A stretch of 64,000 bases of DNA from Scytonema hofmannii PCC 7110 (GCF_000346485.2 NZ_KQ976354.1:11478207-11542206), one strand, 5' to 3'; counted from the first letter of the stretch, positions 25,637 to 35,412 are shown. Program-made: numbers and translations. The notes: a model not told the origin generated them from the letters alone.

Positions 25637-26677
25637 ATGAACTGCTCTTCACCAGAAGTACTTAAGTCCCATGCTGAGATTTTACAGCGGACTCAGCTTG
25701 GTAAACTGTGCGGTACTAAACAGCTATTTCGCGATCGCTATACAATACTAAGAGTTTTAGGGAGAGGTGGTTTCGGTGTCACGTTCTTAGCTAGGAATGC
25801 AGTGTTACCAGGGAAACCACTTTGTGTTATCAAACAACTTTGTCCGAAAGTAGACAATGTCAACAGCTGGAAACGTGCTTGCCATCGCTTTGAAAAAGAA
25901 GCAAAAACATTGGCTCAATTAGGAAGTCATTCTCAAGTTCCCATGCTTTTGGACTACTTTGAAGTCTGTGGGGAATTTTACTTAGTTCAAGAATATGTCA
26001 AAGGTTTTAACTTAGCACAGGAAGTTAAAAGGACTGGTTTATACACTGAAGACACAGTTAAAAAATTTTTGCAAGAATTGCTGCCAGTATTACAGTACGT
26101 ACATAAAAATCATGTCATTCATAGAGATATTAAACCTCATAACATACTACGTTGTGAAGATGATAAACGGTTAGTGCTCATTGATTTTGGTGCTGTCAAA
26201 GAGGAGTTGGTGTTAAAGAATGAAACATCAATGGATGCACCTGCAAATACTAATTTTATTGGAACGATGGGATTTGCTCCGCCAGAACAGCTTTCCTTGC
26301 GTCCAGTTTATGCTAGTGATATTTACGCACTAGGTGTGACTTGTCTTTATCTTTTGACTGAAAAACTACCTCTGGAATTTGAGTATGATGTTAAAACAGG
26401 TGAGATATGTTGGCAAAAAGCGGTAAGCGTCAGTGCTTATTTTGCTCAAATTCTAGATCGAATGCTCAAACTTTCTCTAGAAGAGCGTTTTAAATCAGTC
26501 GATGATGTCATTTGGGCTTTAGAGATGGAAAATCATTTGCCCACCTTGACTGACTGTTTAACAACTCAAAGATTGGGAGTCCAGGAGAAAAGTGTCAGCG
26601 AAGAACCAGAATACTTGACGCCTACAGAAAGAACTGCAAGAGCGATTCGCGACTGGCAAACAAGGAAAAAACAGTGA
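25637..26677 (+). CDS. Ser/Thr protein kinase, Hanks type, kinase domain only
   Basis: 346 aa. P-loop LGRGGFGVTFLA (~residues 40-51), VIKQL Lys, catalytic HRDIKPHNIL, DFG in LIDFGAVKE, and FAPPEQ of the activation segment. All catalytic residues are present. No TM or WD40 region follows; the C-terminus is a short tail. ATG 25637. It is the first gene of a kinase/WD40 cluster on the same strand, with an STRR run directly after the stop. It is presumably cytosolic; targets unknown. Confidence 0.93.
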   Translation: MNCSSPEVLKSHAEILQRTQLGKLCGTKQLFRDRYTILRVLGRGGFGVTFLARNAVLPGKPLCVIKQLCPKVDNVNSWKRACHRFEKEAKTLAQLGSHSQVPMLLDYFEVCGEFYLVQEYVKGFNLAQEVKRTGLYTEDTVKKFLQELLPVLQYVHKNHVIHRDIKPHNILRCEDDKRLVLIDFGAVKEELVLKNETSMDAPANTNFIGTMGFAPPEQLSLRPVYASDIYALGVTCLYLLTEKLPLEFEYDVKTGEICWQKAVSVSAYFAQILDRMLKLSLEERFKSVDDVIWALEMENHLPTLTDCLTTQRLGVQEKSVSEEPEYLTPTERTARAIRDWQTRKKQ

Positions 26678-26709
26678 CCAGTGACCAGTGACCAGTGACC
26701 AGTGACCAG
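26675..26709. repeat. STRR, TGACCAG heptamer
   Basis: Five TGACCAG units beginning at the stop codon of the kinase gene and separating it from the next kinase. Confidence 0.85.
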
Positions 26710-26834
26710 CGATCAATAATTACTAACCATTAACACTTATCAGAAATCTCATATAAGATAGAGGATAATTAATCCTTATAAAAAACTCAGGGATAATTTA
26801 GCATAAATTATTACGCTATCGCGTTCTTTTGGTG

Positions 26835-28937
26835 ATGATCTGCTGTCTCAATCCTGATTGCCCAAATCCCCTGAACAAGAGTGGAAGGACGTTTTGTCAA
26901 ACGTGCAACACCCCACTGGTTCATTTGTTACGAAATCGCTTCCGCGTTACAAGTGTACTGTCTGATGAAGGAGGATTTGGTAGAACCTATTTAGCAGAAG
27001 ATATCGATAAGTTAGATGAACTGTGTGTTATCAAGCAACTTGCTCCCAAAGTCCAAGGAAATTGGGCATTAAAAAAGGCGATGGAGTTGTTTCAAAAAGA
27101 GGCTGAAAGATTGCAGGAACTTGGAGAACATCCCCAAATTCCAACTCTATTAGCTTACTTTGAACAAGATAACTACTTATATTTGGTTCAGCAATTTATA
27201 GATGGGCAAAACCTGTTAAAAGAGTTACAACAACGGAGAGCGTATAACTCTCAAGAAATTAAAGAAATTTTGTTAGATTTGCTGCCCGTTCTGAAATTTA
27301 TACATGAGCGAGGAGTGATTCACCGAGATATAAAACCTCAAAATATTATCCGTCGTCGAACTTCTCAAGCAACAACTGGAAAAGTTTTTCATCATACCTC
27401 CACTAAAGTAAAAAAGGTTGAAAATCTAGTTCTGATTGACTTTGGCTCTGCAAAGCAGTTTACAGCAAAAGTACAAATGAAAATGGGGACTTCCATCGGC
27501 TCGCAAGGCTATTCCCCAATTGAACAAATTAGAGATGGTGTCGCTTATCCAGCTAGCGATCTGTTTAGTTTGGGTGCAACTTGCTTTCATTTGCTGACTG
27601 GAATTTCCCCTTTTAAGTTATGGACTGAACAGGGATATGCTTGGGTAAAGAATTGGCGAGAATACGTCAAAAGTCCAATTAGTCAGGATTTAGAGCGGGT
27701 TTTGGATAGGCTGTTGCAAAAAGATATTCAGCAGCGCTACCAATCTGCTGATGAAGCTATAGTAGATTTAACATTAAAGCAGCAAATACCACCACCGCTT
27801 CCGACTGCAGGTGCGCCGACTCCTTCTGTTGTTGTGCCTCCGACTCAAGCACCATCGATACCCAAACAATACATTTTCTTCAGAAATTCTCTCCTTGCAG
27901 GAACTGCTGTATTAGTGTTGGGTTCGGGAGAGTTTTGGTACAAGCAACTTCGACGTCTTGAAACCAAAATATCTTCTAGTATCAGTCAGCCTAATAACAG
28001 CACAGCAAATCGAGATGTCGCTCTTCATACGCGATCGCCATCCCCATTAGGTCGTTTTTCCCTAGTCTCAACTGTCAGAGGATATTCCCACCCCATTTTA
28101 GCTGTTGCTATTAGCCCAGATAGTAAAACGATCGCTAGTAACAGCGAAAGTGGAATTAAACTCTTAAGTTTAATAACGGGACAGGAAATTTCTACCTTAA
28201 ACGGTCACGGTGGTATAATAAATACCCTAACTATTAGCTCAGATGGACAAACTCTTGCTAGTGGAAGTAAGGACAAAACCGTTAAAATTTGGAACTTGGC
28301 AACCGGTCAGGAAGTCCGTACACTTATAGGGCATTCCAACTCGGTTCATGCCCTTGCCTTCAGTCATGATAGTAAAATTCTTGCTGATGGTAGTGATGAC
28401 AACACTATTAAACTGTGGAGTCTAGTAACAGGAGAAGAAATTAGCACGCTAGCAGGACATTCTAACTCGGTTCGGTCGGTCATTTTTAGTCCCAGTGGTA
28501 GAACTCTTATTAGTGGTAGCTATGACAAAACAATTAAGTTATGGAATTTAGAAACGGGAGAGCAAATTCGTACTTTAGAAGGACATTTGGGTACAGTGAC
28601 TTCTATTGCAATCAGTCCTAATGGCAAACTTCTTGCAAGTGGAAGTTCTGACAAAACGATCAAATTATGGAATCCGGACACGGGAAAGCAAATTCGTACT
28701 TTATTTGGTCATTCCGATAAGGTGACCTCTATCGCTATCAGTCCGAACGGCAAACTCCTTGCCAGTAGCAGTTTGGATAGAACTATCAAACTGTGGAATT
28801 TAGAGACTGGACAGCAAATTCGCGTTCTGCTAGGTCACTCTGATAGTGTCCTTTCCATCGCCTTTAGTTCAGATGGAAAAACTCTTGTCAGTGGTAGTAA
28901 AGATAACACTATTAAGATTTGGCGAGTTTCTCGTTAA
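26835..28937 (+). CDS. Zn-ribbon/Ser-Thr kinase/TM/WD40 fusion protein (copy 1)
   Basis: 700 aa from ATG 26835 (a TTG six bases upstream keeps the frame). N-terminal Cys motif CCLNPDCPNPLN plus FCQTCNTPL looks like a small zinc ribbon. The kinase domain has P-loop LSDEGGFGRTYLA, HRDIKPQNII and LIDFGSAKQ. After a Pro-rich linker a TM segment (YIFFRNSLLAGTAVLVLG) leads to seven WD40 repeats ending in IKxW. The topology puts the kinase in the cytosol and the propeller probably in the periplasm, as a receptor-type kinase sensing through WD40. It is a close paralogue of 31904-33940. Confidence 0.93.
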   Translation: MICCLNPDCPNPLNKSGRTFCQTCNTPLVHLLRNRFRVTSVLSDEGGFGRTYLAEDIDKLDELCVIKQLAPKVQGNWALKKAMELFQKEAERLQELGEHPQIPTLLAYFEQDNYLYLVQQFIDGQNLLKELQQRRAYNSQEIKEILLDLLPVLKFIHERGVIHRDIKPQNIIRRRTSQATTGKVFHHTSTKVKKVENLVLIDFGSAKQFTAKVQMKMGTSIGSQGYSPIEQIRDGVAYPASDLFSLGATCFHLLTGISPFKLWTEQGYAWVKNWREYVKSPISQDLERVLDRLLQKDIQQRYQSADEAIVDLTLKQQIPPPLPTAGAPTPSVVVPPTQAPSIPKQYIFFRNSLLAGTAVLVLGSGEFWYKQLRRLETKISSSISQPNNSTANRDVALHTRSPSPLGRFSLVSTVRGYSHPILAVAISPDSKTIASNSESGIKLLSLITGQEISTLNGHGGIINTLTISSDGQTLASGSKDKTVKIWNLATGQEVRTLIGHSNSVHALAFSHDSKILADGSDDNTIKLWSLVTGEEISTLAGHSNSVRSVIFSPSGRTLISGSYDKTIKLWNLETGEQIRTLEGHLGTVTSIAISPNGKLLASGSSDKTIKLWNPDTGKQIRTLFGHSDKVTSIAISPNGKLLASSSLDRTIKLWNLETGQQIRVLLGHSDSVLSIAFSSDGKTLVSGSKDNTIKIWRVSR

Positions 28938-29080
28938 TTTTTTGTTATGAATTCTACAGTGTTAAGAAATCCGGAATTCTACTGGCTCAATCGGTAACTA
29001 CATTATATTCCCATAAAAGTAAGATACCTCTGATTTCACATCAGAGAGCGATATAAAAGCAGCGTAACGTGGAATTTGCA

Positions 29081-30124
29081 ATGTCTGTAACAACAACTGA
29101 CACAAAAATTAAAGTTATGACGGGTGCGGCGATCGCGCTTTTGGGATTTGCTGGAATGTGGTATTGGCCATCTCCTCCTGCAGCAACCAGTGCGTCATCC
29201 CAATCAAGTCAATCTCAAAAAAAAACCCTATCAAAGTTCGCTGAAGCTTTCACTCTTAAAGGTCACGCTGATACAATTTTGGCTGTTGCGGTTAGCCCTG
29301 ACGGACGCACTCTTGCTAGCGTTAGTGCCGACAAAACCATCAAGTTGTGGAATTTAACGACAGGAGTTGCGATCGGCATTCTCAAAGGTCATTCCGATTG
29401 GGTTAATTCTGTCACCTTTAGCCCTGACAGCAAAATCCTTATCAGTGGAAGTACTGACAAGACAGTCAAACTGTGGAGCGTAAATACTCAACAAGAAATA
29501 CGTACTCTTAGGGGACATTTAGCTGCAGTCCAGTCTGTCGCTATTAGCCCGGATGGTTTAACTATCGCTAGTGGAAGCTGGGATCAGAGTATCAACTTGT
29601 GGAACTCTGCCACTGGAGCAAAAGTTCTTACTCTTAAAGGAAGCTGCGACGTTGTTAATTCTGTTGCTTTTAGCCCAGATGGTAAAGTTTTGGCTAGTGG
29701 TAACTATTTTGACAATACCATTAATTTATGGAATACGTCAACAGGAAAAGAGATCCAAACTCTTTCGGGACATTCTGATGCTGTTTATTCTCTTGCATTC
29801 AGTGCTGATAATCAAAAACTTGTCAGTGGCAGTTGGGACAAAACTATCAAAATTTGGGATCTCAATACGAGAAGAGAAATCAATACACTCACAGGACACA
29901 ATAACAGAGTTTGGTCTGTAGCTGTAAGCCCTGATGGTAGTACTCTTGCTAGCAGTAGCTGGGACAAAACAATCAAAGTTTGGAACTTGGCTACAGGACA
30001 AGTCATGAATACACTCACAGGGCATACAGACAGAGTATGGTCTGTCGCTTTTAGTCCGGATGGTAAGACCCTTGCTAGTGGAAGTTTTGATAAAACAGTT
30101 AAGATCTGGCGGTTGGTGCAGTGA
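29081..30124 (+). CDS. Membrane-anchored WD40 propeller protein
   Basis: 347 aa from ATG 29081 (a GTG at 29069 extends it by four codons). One N-terminal TM helix (TGAAIALLGFAGMWYW), a Ser/Gln-rich linker, and seven WD40 repeats of the form LKGHxxxVxSVAFSPDGxxLASGSxDKTIKLW. The layout equals the TM-plus-propeller half of the flanking kinase fusions, so it probably arose by loss of the kinase part. It may bind the same ligands or the same partners and act as a decoy or co-receptor. That role is inference; the structure is clear. Confidence 0.9.
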   Translation: MSVTTTDTKIKVMTGAAIALLGFAGMWYWPSPPAATSASSQSSQSQKKTLSKFAEAFTLKGHADTILAVAVSPDGRTLASVSADKTIKLWNLTTGVAIGILKGHSDWVNSVTFSPDSKILISGSTDKTVKLWSVNTQQEIRTLRGHLAAVQSVAISPDGLTIASGSWDQSINLWNSATGAKVLTLKGSCDVVNSVAFSPDGKVLASGNYFDNTINLWNTSTGKEIQTLSGHSDAVYSLAFSADNQKLVSGSWDKTIKIWDLNTRREINTLTGHNNRVWSVAVSPDGSTLASSSWDKTIKVWNLATGQVMNTLTGHTDRVWSVAFSPDGKTLASGSFDKTVKIWRLVQ

Positions 30125-30134
30125 AAAGGCATTT

Positions 30135-30162
30135 GTCACTGGTCACTGGTCACTGGTCACTG
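30135..30162. repeat. STRR, GTCACTG heptamer
   Basis: Four GTCACTG units (reverse sense of TGACCAG/CAGTGAC) in the 40-bp gap between convergent genes. Confidence 0.85.
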
Positions 30163-30166
30163 TTTC

Positions 30167-31519
30167 CTAAAACACAGTCAACCGATACGTACCCCGTTCT
30201 CTTGAATTTGCTGAGATAACGACTACATAGTACGTGCCATCTTCAGGTAACTTGGCTCGGTCAATGAATGCACTGTACCTTCCATCCTTGTTATCATCTG
30301 TAGCGACAATTTGCCCTTGGGAATTCAACAAGACTATGTAAGGTGAAAACTGTTCAAAGACACTGTCAGCACGGATACTCACAAGTTGGTCTTTTTTACC
30401 CTGAAACTTAGATATATTATAAGGGCTGCCACTTTTTCGTTGGATTCGACTTTCTTGGGTTAATTCATCAGAGCGATCGAGACTGTAACTTGCTCTGTCA
30501 TTTCTAAGAGCCAAACTGTACCGCCCTGTATCTCCGGGCTTACGGCTGGTGACAGCGATCGTGTAGGTACCTGTTCTTGGCAATCGGACAAAAATAAATG
30601 CATCTTTGACTCCTTGAGGATTCACCTCTTCATTACCTCTCGTCAAAAGCACGTTATTATCTGGATCGAGCAAAAACATGAAGGGGTCTAAATTCAAGTT
30701 GTTTGTACGACGCCGATCTGCACTACCACTTAGCCTAATTTGAACAAGTTGGTTTTCTCTACCTTCAAACTGGTAGAAGTGATAATATCTGCCCTGTGAT
30801 TGATAATCTCCTGGAGCCAAAACACCGAATGCGATATCTACAAAGTTTATTTCTTGAAACTCAGGTGTTTTGGACAAAGAAACAGATGAAGTAGCTGCTG
30901 TTGTTGGCGTAGAATTTCCCTGGCGTGAAGGCTTAGAATTTCCCTGGCGTGAAGGCTTAGAATTTCCTTGACGCGAAGGCGTAGAATTTCCTTGGCGCGA
31001 AGGCGTAGAATTTCCTTGACGCGAAGGCGTAGAATTTCCTTGACGCGAAGGCGTAGAATTTCCTTGGCGCGAAGGCGTCGAGCGATCGCCTGAAGGACTA
31101 GGTACTGGAATGGAAACACCTGTGCCGGATGGAGTAGATGTTGTGCTAGTGTTAGAGGGTTGCGTTGGTGTAGTTGAGACGTTCGGTTTTGAGGCCGTGC
31201 TGGTCTCAGAAGGATTAGATTTTGGGGTGGAATTTACAGATCCCGAAGATACACCTGCAGGTAGAGGCGATTCAATGGGTTGTTTTACCTGTCGGGGTAC
31301 GGGTTGTTGGGCTATAGGAATTTGCTCAATACCTTTTTCTACTGCTGCTGGTTGTCTCTCATCGGCGGGTTTGGCAATTAAAAAGGGTTTTGAGTGTAGG
31401 ACATTTGCTAAAACCTTGATAGGAAAGGCATAATTTGTTATCAACAAACTACTACTCATGCAACCAATTAAAGCCAACTTTAATTTGTTTGCACATTGTT
31501 TGTTGCTTTTTTCTACCAT
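30167..31519 (-). CDS. Secreted protein with two PPC-like domains and an Arg/Ser/Pro octapeptide repeat
   Basis: 450 aa from ATG 31519, preferred over the upstream ATG 31591 because it has AGGAG ten bases before it and starts a signal peptide (KLKLALIGCMSSSLLITNYA). A Ser/Thr/Pro-rich linker contains seven PSRQ units of a GNSTPSRQ octapeptide. Two beta-sandwich pre-peptidase C-terminal (PPC)-like domains follow; the first has YYHFYQFEGRENQLVQIRL and GTYTIAVTSRKPGDTGRYSL, the second GTYYVVVISAN..ERGTYRL. No protease domain is present. PPC domains bind or guide secretion; here the protein is probably an exported surface or matrix protein. It is convergent with the WD40 gene and divergent from the second kinase. 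Confidence 0.8.
   Translation of the reverse strand: MVEKSNKQCANKLKLALIGCMSSSLLITNYAFPIKVLANVLHSKPFLIAKPADERQPAAVEKGIEQIPIAQQPVPRQVKQPIESPLPAGVSSGSVNSTPKSNPSETSTASKPNVSTTPTQPSNTSTTSTPSGTGVSIPVPSPSGDRSTPSRQGNSTPSRQGNSTPSRQGNSTPSRQGNSTPSRQGNSKPSRQGNSKPSRQGNSTPTTAATSSVSLSKTPEFQEINFVDIAFGVLAPGDYQSQGRYYHFYQFEGRENQLVQIRLSGSADRRRTNNLNLDPFMFLLDPDNNVLLTRGNEEVNPQGVKDAFIFVRLPRTGTYTIAVTSRKPGDTGRYSLALRNDRASYSLDRSDELTQESRIQRKSGSPYNISKFQGKKDQLVSIRADSVFEQFSPYIVLLNSQGQIVATDDNKDGRYSAFIDRAKLPEDGTYYVVVISANSRERGTYRLTVF
30908..31078. repeat. 24-bp coding tandem repeat
   Basis: Seven near-identical 24-bp units encoding GNSTPSRQ/GNSKPSRQ in the linker of the PPC protein. The repeats abut without spacers, so this is not a CRISPR array. 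Confidence 0.9.
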
Positions 31520-31903
31520 TTTTACGCTACTCCTGTTGATTGAAACATTGTACTCAGGGTAGATTGACACCGTACTATATTTCACCAACAAAATACTATA
31601 GTTAATCTGCTGATTTACTGATATAGATTACTGTTGCTTGGTACCTAAAAAAACGTCACAAACATAACTTCTATAAATCTTTACACTAGCAATGCTTTTA
31701 TTTATCTATATTAAAGAAGCTTTTGTAGCTTTCCCAACAAATCCAGATGTTAACATCAAAATATCGAGAAACAATGTAGAGACGCGCCATGGCTTGTCTG
31801 TACAGGGATTGTAGACGATGCACAATAAATTTCTGGAGATGTTTAATATAAATCTTCGATATTTCTTCCTGAAAGCTAAACCATTCACTTATGGATTCCC
31901 AGT
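31520..31903. other. Divergent promoter region
   Basis: Gap of ~384 bp between the divergent PPC and kinase genes. AT-rich; I see no further gene or repeat. Promoters for both genes must lie here. Confidence 0.5.
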
Positions 31904-33940
31904 ATGCTCTGCTGCCTGAATCCCGACTGCCTAAATCCCCTAAATCCTGACGACAGCGTGCTGTGCAAAAGCTGCGGTACACCATTGGTATCGCTGTTAA
32001 GGAATCGTTATCGTGTTATCAAAGTATTGTCTGATGAAGGTGGATTTGGCAAAACTTATCTTGCTGAAGACGTGGATAAGTTGAAAGAATTGTGTGTAGT
32101 CAAGCAGTTTGCGCCAAAAATTCAGGGAACAAGTGCTCTAAAAAAAGCAGTTCAGCTATTTCAAGAAGAAGCGCAGCGATTGCAACAACTTGGAGAACAC
32201 AATCAAATTCCCCATCTTTTGGCTTATTTCGAGGAGAATAATTATCTATTTTTAGTACAGCAATATATCGATGGTCAAAATTTATTAAAAGAATTGCAAC
32301 TAGTGGGAACTTATAGTGAAAGTAACATTCGTGAACTTTTACTAGATTTATTACCTGTGCTCCAGTTTATCCACAAACAAGGAGTTATCCACCGAGATAT
32401 TAAGCCGCAAAATATTATTCGTCGTGATAGTGATGGGCGATTGGTGCTGATTGATTTTGGAGCCTCAAAGCAGCTATCGGTAACAGTACAAACTAAAATC
32501 GGGACAACCATTGGGTCTCATGGTTATACCCCAATGGAACAGATGGAAGACGGAAAAGCTTATCCATCAAGCGATTTGTTTGGTTTGGGTGCAACTTGCT
32601 TCCATTTACTGACAGGGATTTCTCCGTCTAAACTTTGGCTGCAACATGGCTTTAGTTGGGTGAATGATTGGCAGCGATATCTCAAAAAACCAGGTAGCGG
32701 AGAAGCAATTTTAAGTCCCAAGTTAAGTAAGATTCTCGACAAACTTTTGAAAGTAGAATTTCAACAGCGCTATCAAGGAGCAGAGGAAGCCCTCAAAGAT
32801 TTATCAGAGCTTTTACCGCCACCATCTTCAACCCTACTTTCGGTCAATTCATTACAATCTCAGTTGCTTCCTTTACCGCGATCGGCTAGCAAGGTAAGAC
32901 ATCAACTCTTGATAAGTGCTGGTATGGTTCTGTTGGGATTGGGAGGAGTTAGTTTATACCTATTTTACCCACCTGCAGTTACTCAGTCTTCTGATGTCAG
33001 TCAGCCAAGCAATAAAACCGTTCAAAGTTCTAACTCACCAGAGACCCTGAGAGGTCACTCCAGCGATGTTAACTCCGTCGCCTTCTCTCCAAATGGGCAA
33101 TCTCTTGCTAGCGCCAGTGACGATCGCACAATTAAAATCTGGAACTTAGCGACCCGACAGACAACCCTTACCCTCAAAGGTCACTCTCAATGGGTTTGGA
33201 CTGTTGCCTTCAGCCCAGATGGTAAAACTCTTGCTAGTGGCAGTGCAGACAATACTATCAAACTGTGGAATTTAGAAACAGGGCAAGAAATGGGTACTCT
33301 AAAGGGACATCCGGGCGGAGTTTCTTCAGTTGCCTTTAGCCCAGATGGCAGAACTCTTGCCAGTGGAGGTTTAGATAAAACTGTAAAATTGTGGGATGTG
33401 GTAACGGGAAAAGAAATTCGCACGCTAAAAGGACACTCAAGGGCAACTGCTTCTGTTCGCTTTAGTCCTGATGGCATGACTCTTGCTAGTGGGAGTTGGG
33501 ATAAGACAATTAAACTGTGGAATGTATTAACAGGTGAAGAAGTTCGTACTTTAGAAGGACATACTGACTACGTTCTTTCTGTTGCCTTTAGTCCAGATGG
33601 TGTCACTCTTGCCAGTGGTAGTAAAGATAAAAGAATTAAACTTTGGAACTTAGCAACGGGAGAAGTTACGCATACATTAACACAACATTCCGACAAAATA
33701 AATTCTGTTGCTTTTCTACCAAATGCAGGTTATGGCAAAAGCTTAAACGGAGTTATCCTTGTCAGTGGTAGCAATGACAATACAATTAAACTGTGGAATT
33801 CTACAACTGGAGAAAAAATTCAGACTTTAAAGAAGGATTCTGGTTATATTTACTCTGTCACTATCAACCCAGATGGACAAACGATTGCTAGTGGTGGTAG
33901 TGCTGACAACATCATTAAAGTTTGGCAGTTGCCACTGTGA
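31904..33940 (+). CDS. Zn-ribbon/Ser-Thr kinase/TM/WD40 fusion protein (copy 2)
   Basis: 678 aa. Cys motif CCLNPDCLNPLN and LCKSCGTPL at the N-terminus; kinase P-loop LSDEGGFGKTYLA, VVKQF Lys, HRDIKPQNII, LIDFGASKQ; then TM LLISAGMVLLGLGGVSLYLF and seven WD40 repeats, the sixth carrying a small insertion (NAGYGKSLNG). Architecture and sequence match 26835-28937, so these are tandem paralogues with different propellers. The divergence is concentrated in the sensor half, consistent with different inputs and a shared output. ATG 31904. Confidence 0.93.
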   Translation: MLCCLNPDCLNPLNPDDSVLCKSCGTPLVSLLRNRYRVIKVLSDEGGFGKTYLAEDVDKLKELCVVKQFAPKIQGTSALKKAVQLFQEEAQRLQQLGEHNQIPHLLAYFEENNYLFLVQQYIDGQNLLKELQLVGTYSESNIRELLLDLLPVLQFIHKQGVIHRDIKPQNIIRRDSDGRLVLIDFGASKQLSVTVQTKIGTTIGSHGYTPMEQMEDGKAYPSSDLFGLGATCFHLLTGISPSKLWLQHGFSWVNDWQRYLKKPGSGEAILSPKLSKILDKLLKVEFQQRYQGAEEALKDLSELLPPPSSTLLSVNSLQSQLLPLPRSASKVRHQLLISAGMVLLGLGGVSLYLFYPPAVTQSSDVSQPSNKTVQSSNSPETLRGHSSDVNSVAFSPNGQSLASASDDRTIKIWNLATRQTTLTLKGHSQWVWTVAFSPDGKTLASGSADNTIKLWNLETGQEMGTLKGHPGGVSSVAFSPDGRTLASGGLDKTVKLWDVVTGKEIRTLKGHSRATASVRFSPDGMTLASGSWDKTIKLWNVLTGEEVRTLEGHTDYVLSVAFSPDGVTLASGSKDKRIKLWNLATGEVTHTLTQHSDKINSVAFLPNAGYGKSLNGVILVSGSNDNTIKLWNSTTGEKIQTLKKDSGYIYSVTINPDGQTIASGGSADNIIKVWQLPL

Positions 33941-34230
33941 AGTCTCTGTAAAGAGGTTTTTATTGACATTGAGACTCTCATCTCGCTTGCAACTGGATGG
34001 CTCCGCGCTCGCAATTTGGCCCGTTCACTCAATAACTCCTGAATGTATTGACGGATACTATTTAACCGCTTTGGATTCATTGATCGGCTATACTTGAGCC
34101 TTCATGCTTCATAATTCATCATTTATTTGAGAAAAGTTACTAATTTAAACAAGAAATAAATAAATGAGGAATTCTGTTAAGACTTGGTACATTATGAAAC
34201 AGAGCGCCATGTTCCTTTGTAAAACTAGCC

Positions 34231-35166
34231 ATGCAATACGATGACATACAGCTAAGTGAGCCAGCAATAGAAGCAGCAATAGACTATAATCCACTCACAG
34301 TTACAACTGACACACTACTAATAGACGTTATTGCTTTAATGAACCAAAGGCGGATTCACAGTTGTTCGTTATCTGGTGTCAATTCGTACTCAGATGGGTT
34401 TCCCTCCTATGAGACAGGTTCTAGTTGTGTTCTAGTGATGCAGGGAACGGAGTTGTTAGGAATCTTTACAGAACGGGATATTGTGCGACTGACAGCAGCA
34501 AGCATACCCTTTGAAAAGGTGACAATCGCTGAAGTCATGACAAAACCAGTGATTACACTCTCTCAAACTACTTTTAAAGATATTTTTGCCCCTCTATTTT
34601 TATTTCGGCGCTACCGGATTCGTCATTTACCGATTTTAGGACAGAAGGGAGAACTCATTGGAGTTGTTTCTCATGAAAGTATTCGTAGTATTTTGCGCCC
34701 CATCCATCTCCTCAAGCTTATGCGTGTAGGGGATGTGATGACAACCCAAGTGATTCGTGCGCCAGTCACTGCTTCAATTTTGAGCTTAGCTCAAGTCATG
34801 GCGGAGTATAAAATTAGCTGTGTTGTCATTACCGAGCAATATCCAGAATTAGAACTGGGACACTTTATTCATGTTCCTGTAGGAATTGTTACCGAGCGAG
34901 ATATCGTACAATTCCAAGCGCTACAAATGAATTTGACAGAAGTCCGGGCGCAGTCTGTTATGAGTACGCCGCTTTTTCTATTAAGTCCTGAAGATTCTCT
35001 TTTAACGGCTTTGCGGGAAATGCATAGGCGGCATACAAAAAGATTAGTCGTGTCTTGGGATGGTGGCAAAGAACTGGGACTTGTAACTCAAAGCAGCCTG
35101 CTACGAGTTCTCGATCCAGTCCAGATGTATGGGGTAATCGAAACGTTACAAAAAACTGTTATCTAA
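34231..35166 (+). CDS. Four-CBS-domain protein
   Basis: 311 aa with two CBS pairs: LVMQGTELLGIFTERDIVRL, EVMTKPVITL, HLPILGQKGELIGVVS, DVMTTQVIRAP, GIVTERDIVQFQALQ and VMSTPLFLLSPEDSL. CBS pairs bind adenosyl ligands (AMP, ATP, SAM). In cyanobacteria this four-CBS block, with TERDIVxxQA, usually forms the N-terminus of large PAS/GAF hybrid kinases; here it ends just after the fourth CBS with no kinase. It is therefore an orphan sensor or the 5' remnant of such a kinase. ATG 34231. An 11-bp inverted repeat follows the stop. Confidence 0.9.
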   Translation: MQYDDIQLSEPAIEAAIDYNPLTVTTDTLLIDVIALMNQRRIHSCSLSGVNSYSDGFPSYETGSSCVLVMQGTELLGIFTERDIVRLTAASIPFEKVTIAEVMTKPVITLSQTTFKDIFAPLFLFRRYRIRHLPILGQKGELIGVVSHESIRSILRPIHLLKLMRVGDVMTTQVIRAPVTASILSLAQVMAEYKISCVVITEQYPELELGHFIHVPVGIVTERDIVQFQALQMNLTEVRAQSVMSTPLFLLSPEDSLLTALREMHRRHTKRLVVSWDGGKELGLVTQSSLLRVLDPVQMYGVIETLQKTVI

Positions 35167-35213
35167 AGGATGAAGTGAATACAAAACTTTTATCTTTGAT
35201 CGTTCATCCTTTA
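35164..35213. terminator. Inverted repeat at the CBS gene stop
   Basis: TAAAGGATGAA (35164-35174) and TTCATCCTTTA (35203-35213) pair perfectly around a 28-base loop, starting at the stop codon. Confidence 0.45.
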
Positions 35214-35271
35214 TACTTTATTATGTGTCCTCCGGAAATACCCGTTAACTTAGGTAGTTCTAATTAAGAGT

Positions 35272-35306
35272 AAAATGGAGTTAACCGTAATATTTAACTC
35301 CATTTT
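35272..35306. terminator. Hairpin between the CBS and TnpB-like genes
   Basis: 13-bp perfect stem AAAATGGAGTTAA / TTAACTCCATTTT with a nine-base loop. It may terminate the CBS transcript or be a subterminal palindrome of the TnpB-like element. A second, 8-bp hairpin (CTACGTTT/AAACGTAG) lies at 35357-35378. Confidence 0.55.
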
Positions 35307-35412
35307 GTTTATGCAATACTTATCACCAGCATTGCTTCAGTTCAAGACTGTACTTTCTACGTTTGGAGTAAAACGTAGTATTATGTAGTTAATACCCAAC
35401 CTGAATACACCA

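Noticed and set aside
30908-31078. Regular 24-bp repeats resembling a CRISPR array
   Set aside because: Repeats abut without spacers and keep one reading frame encoding GNSTPSRQ; coding tandem repeat.
31110-31433. 107-codon plus-strand frame with Gly/Val-rich product
   Set aside because: Antisense of the Ser/Thr/Pro linker of the PPC protein; composition reflects that.
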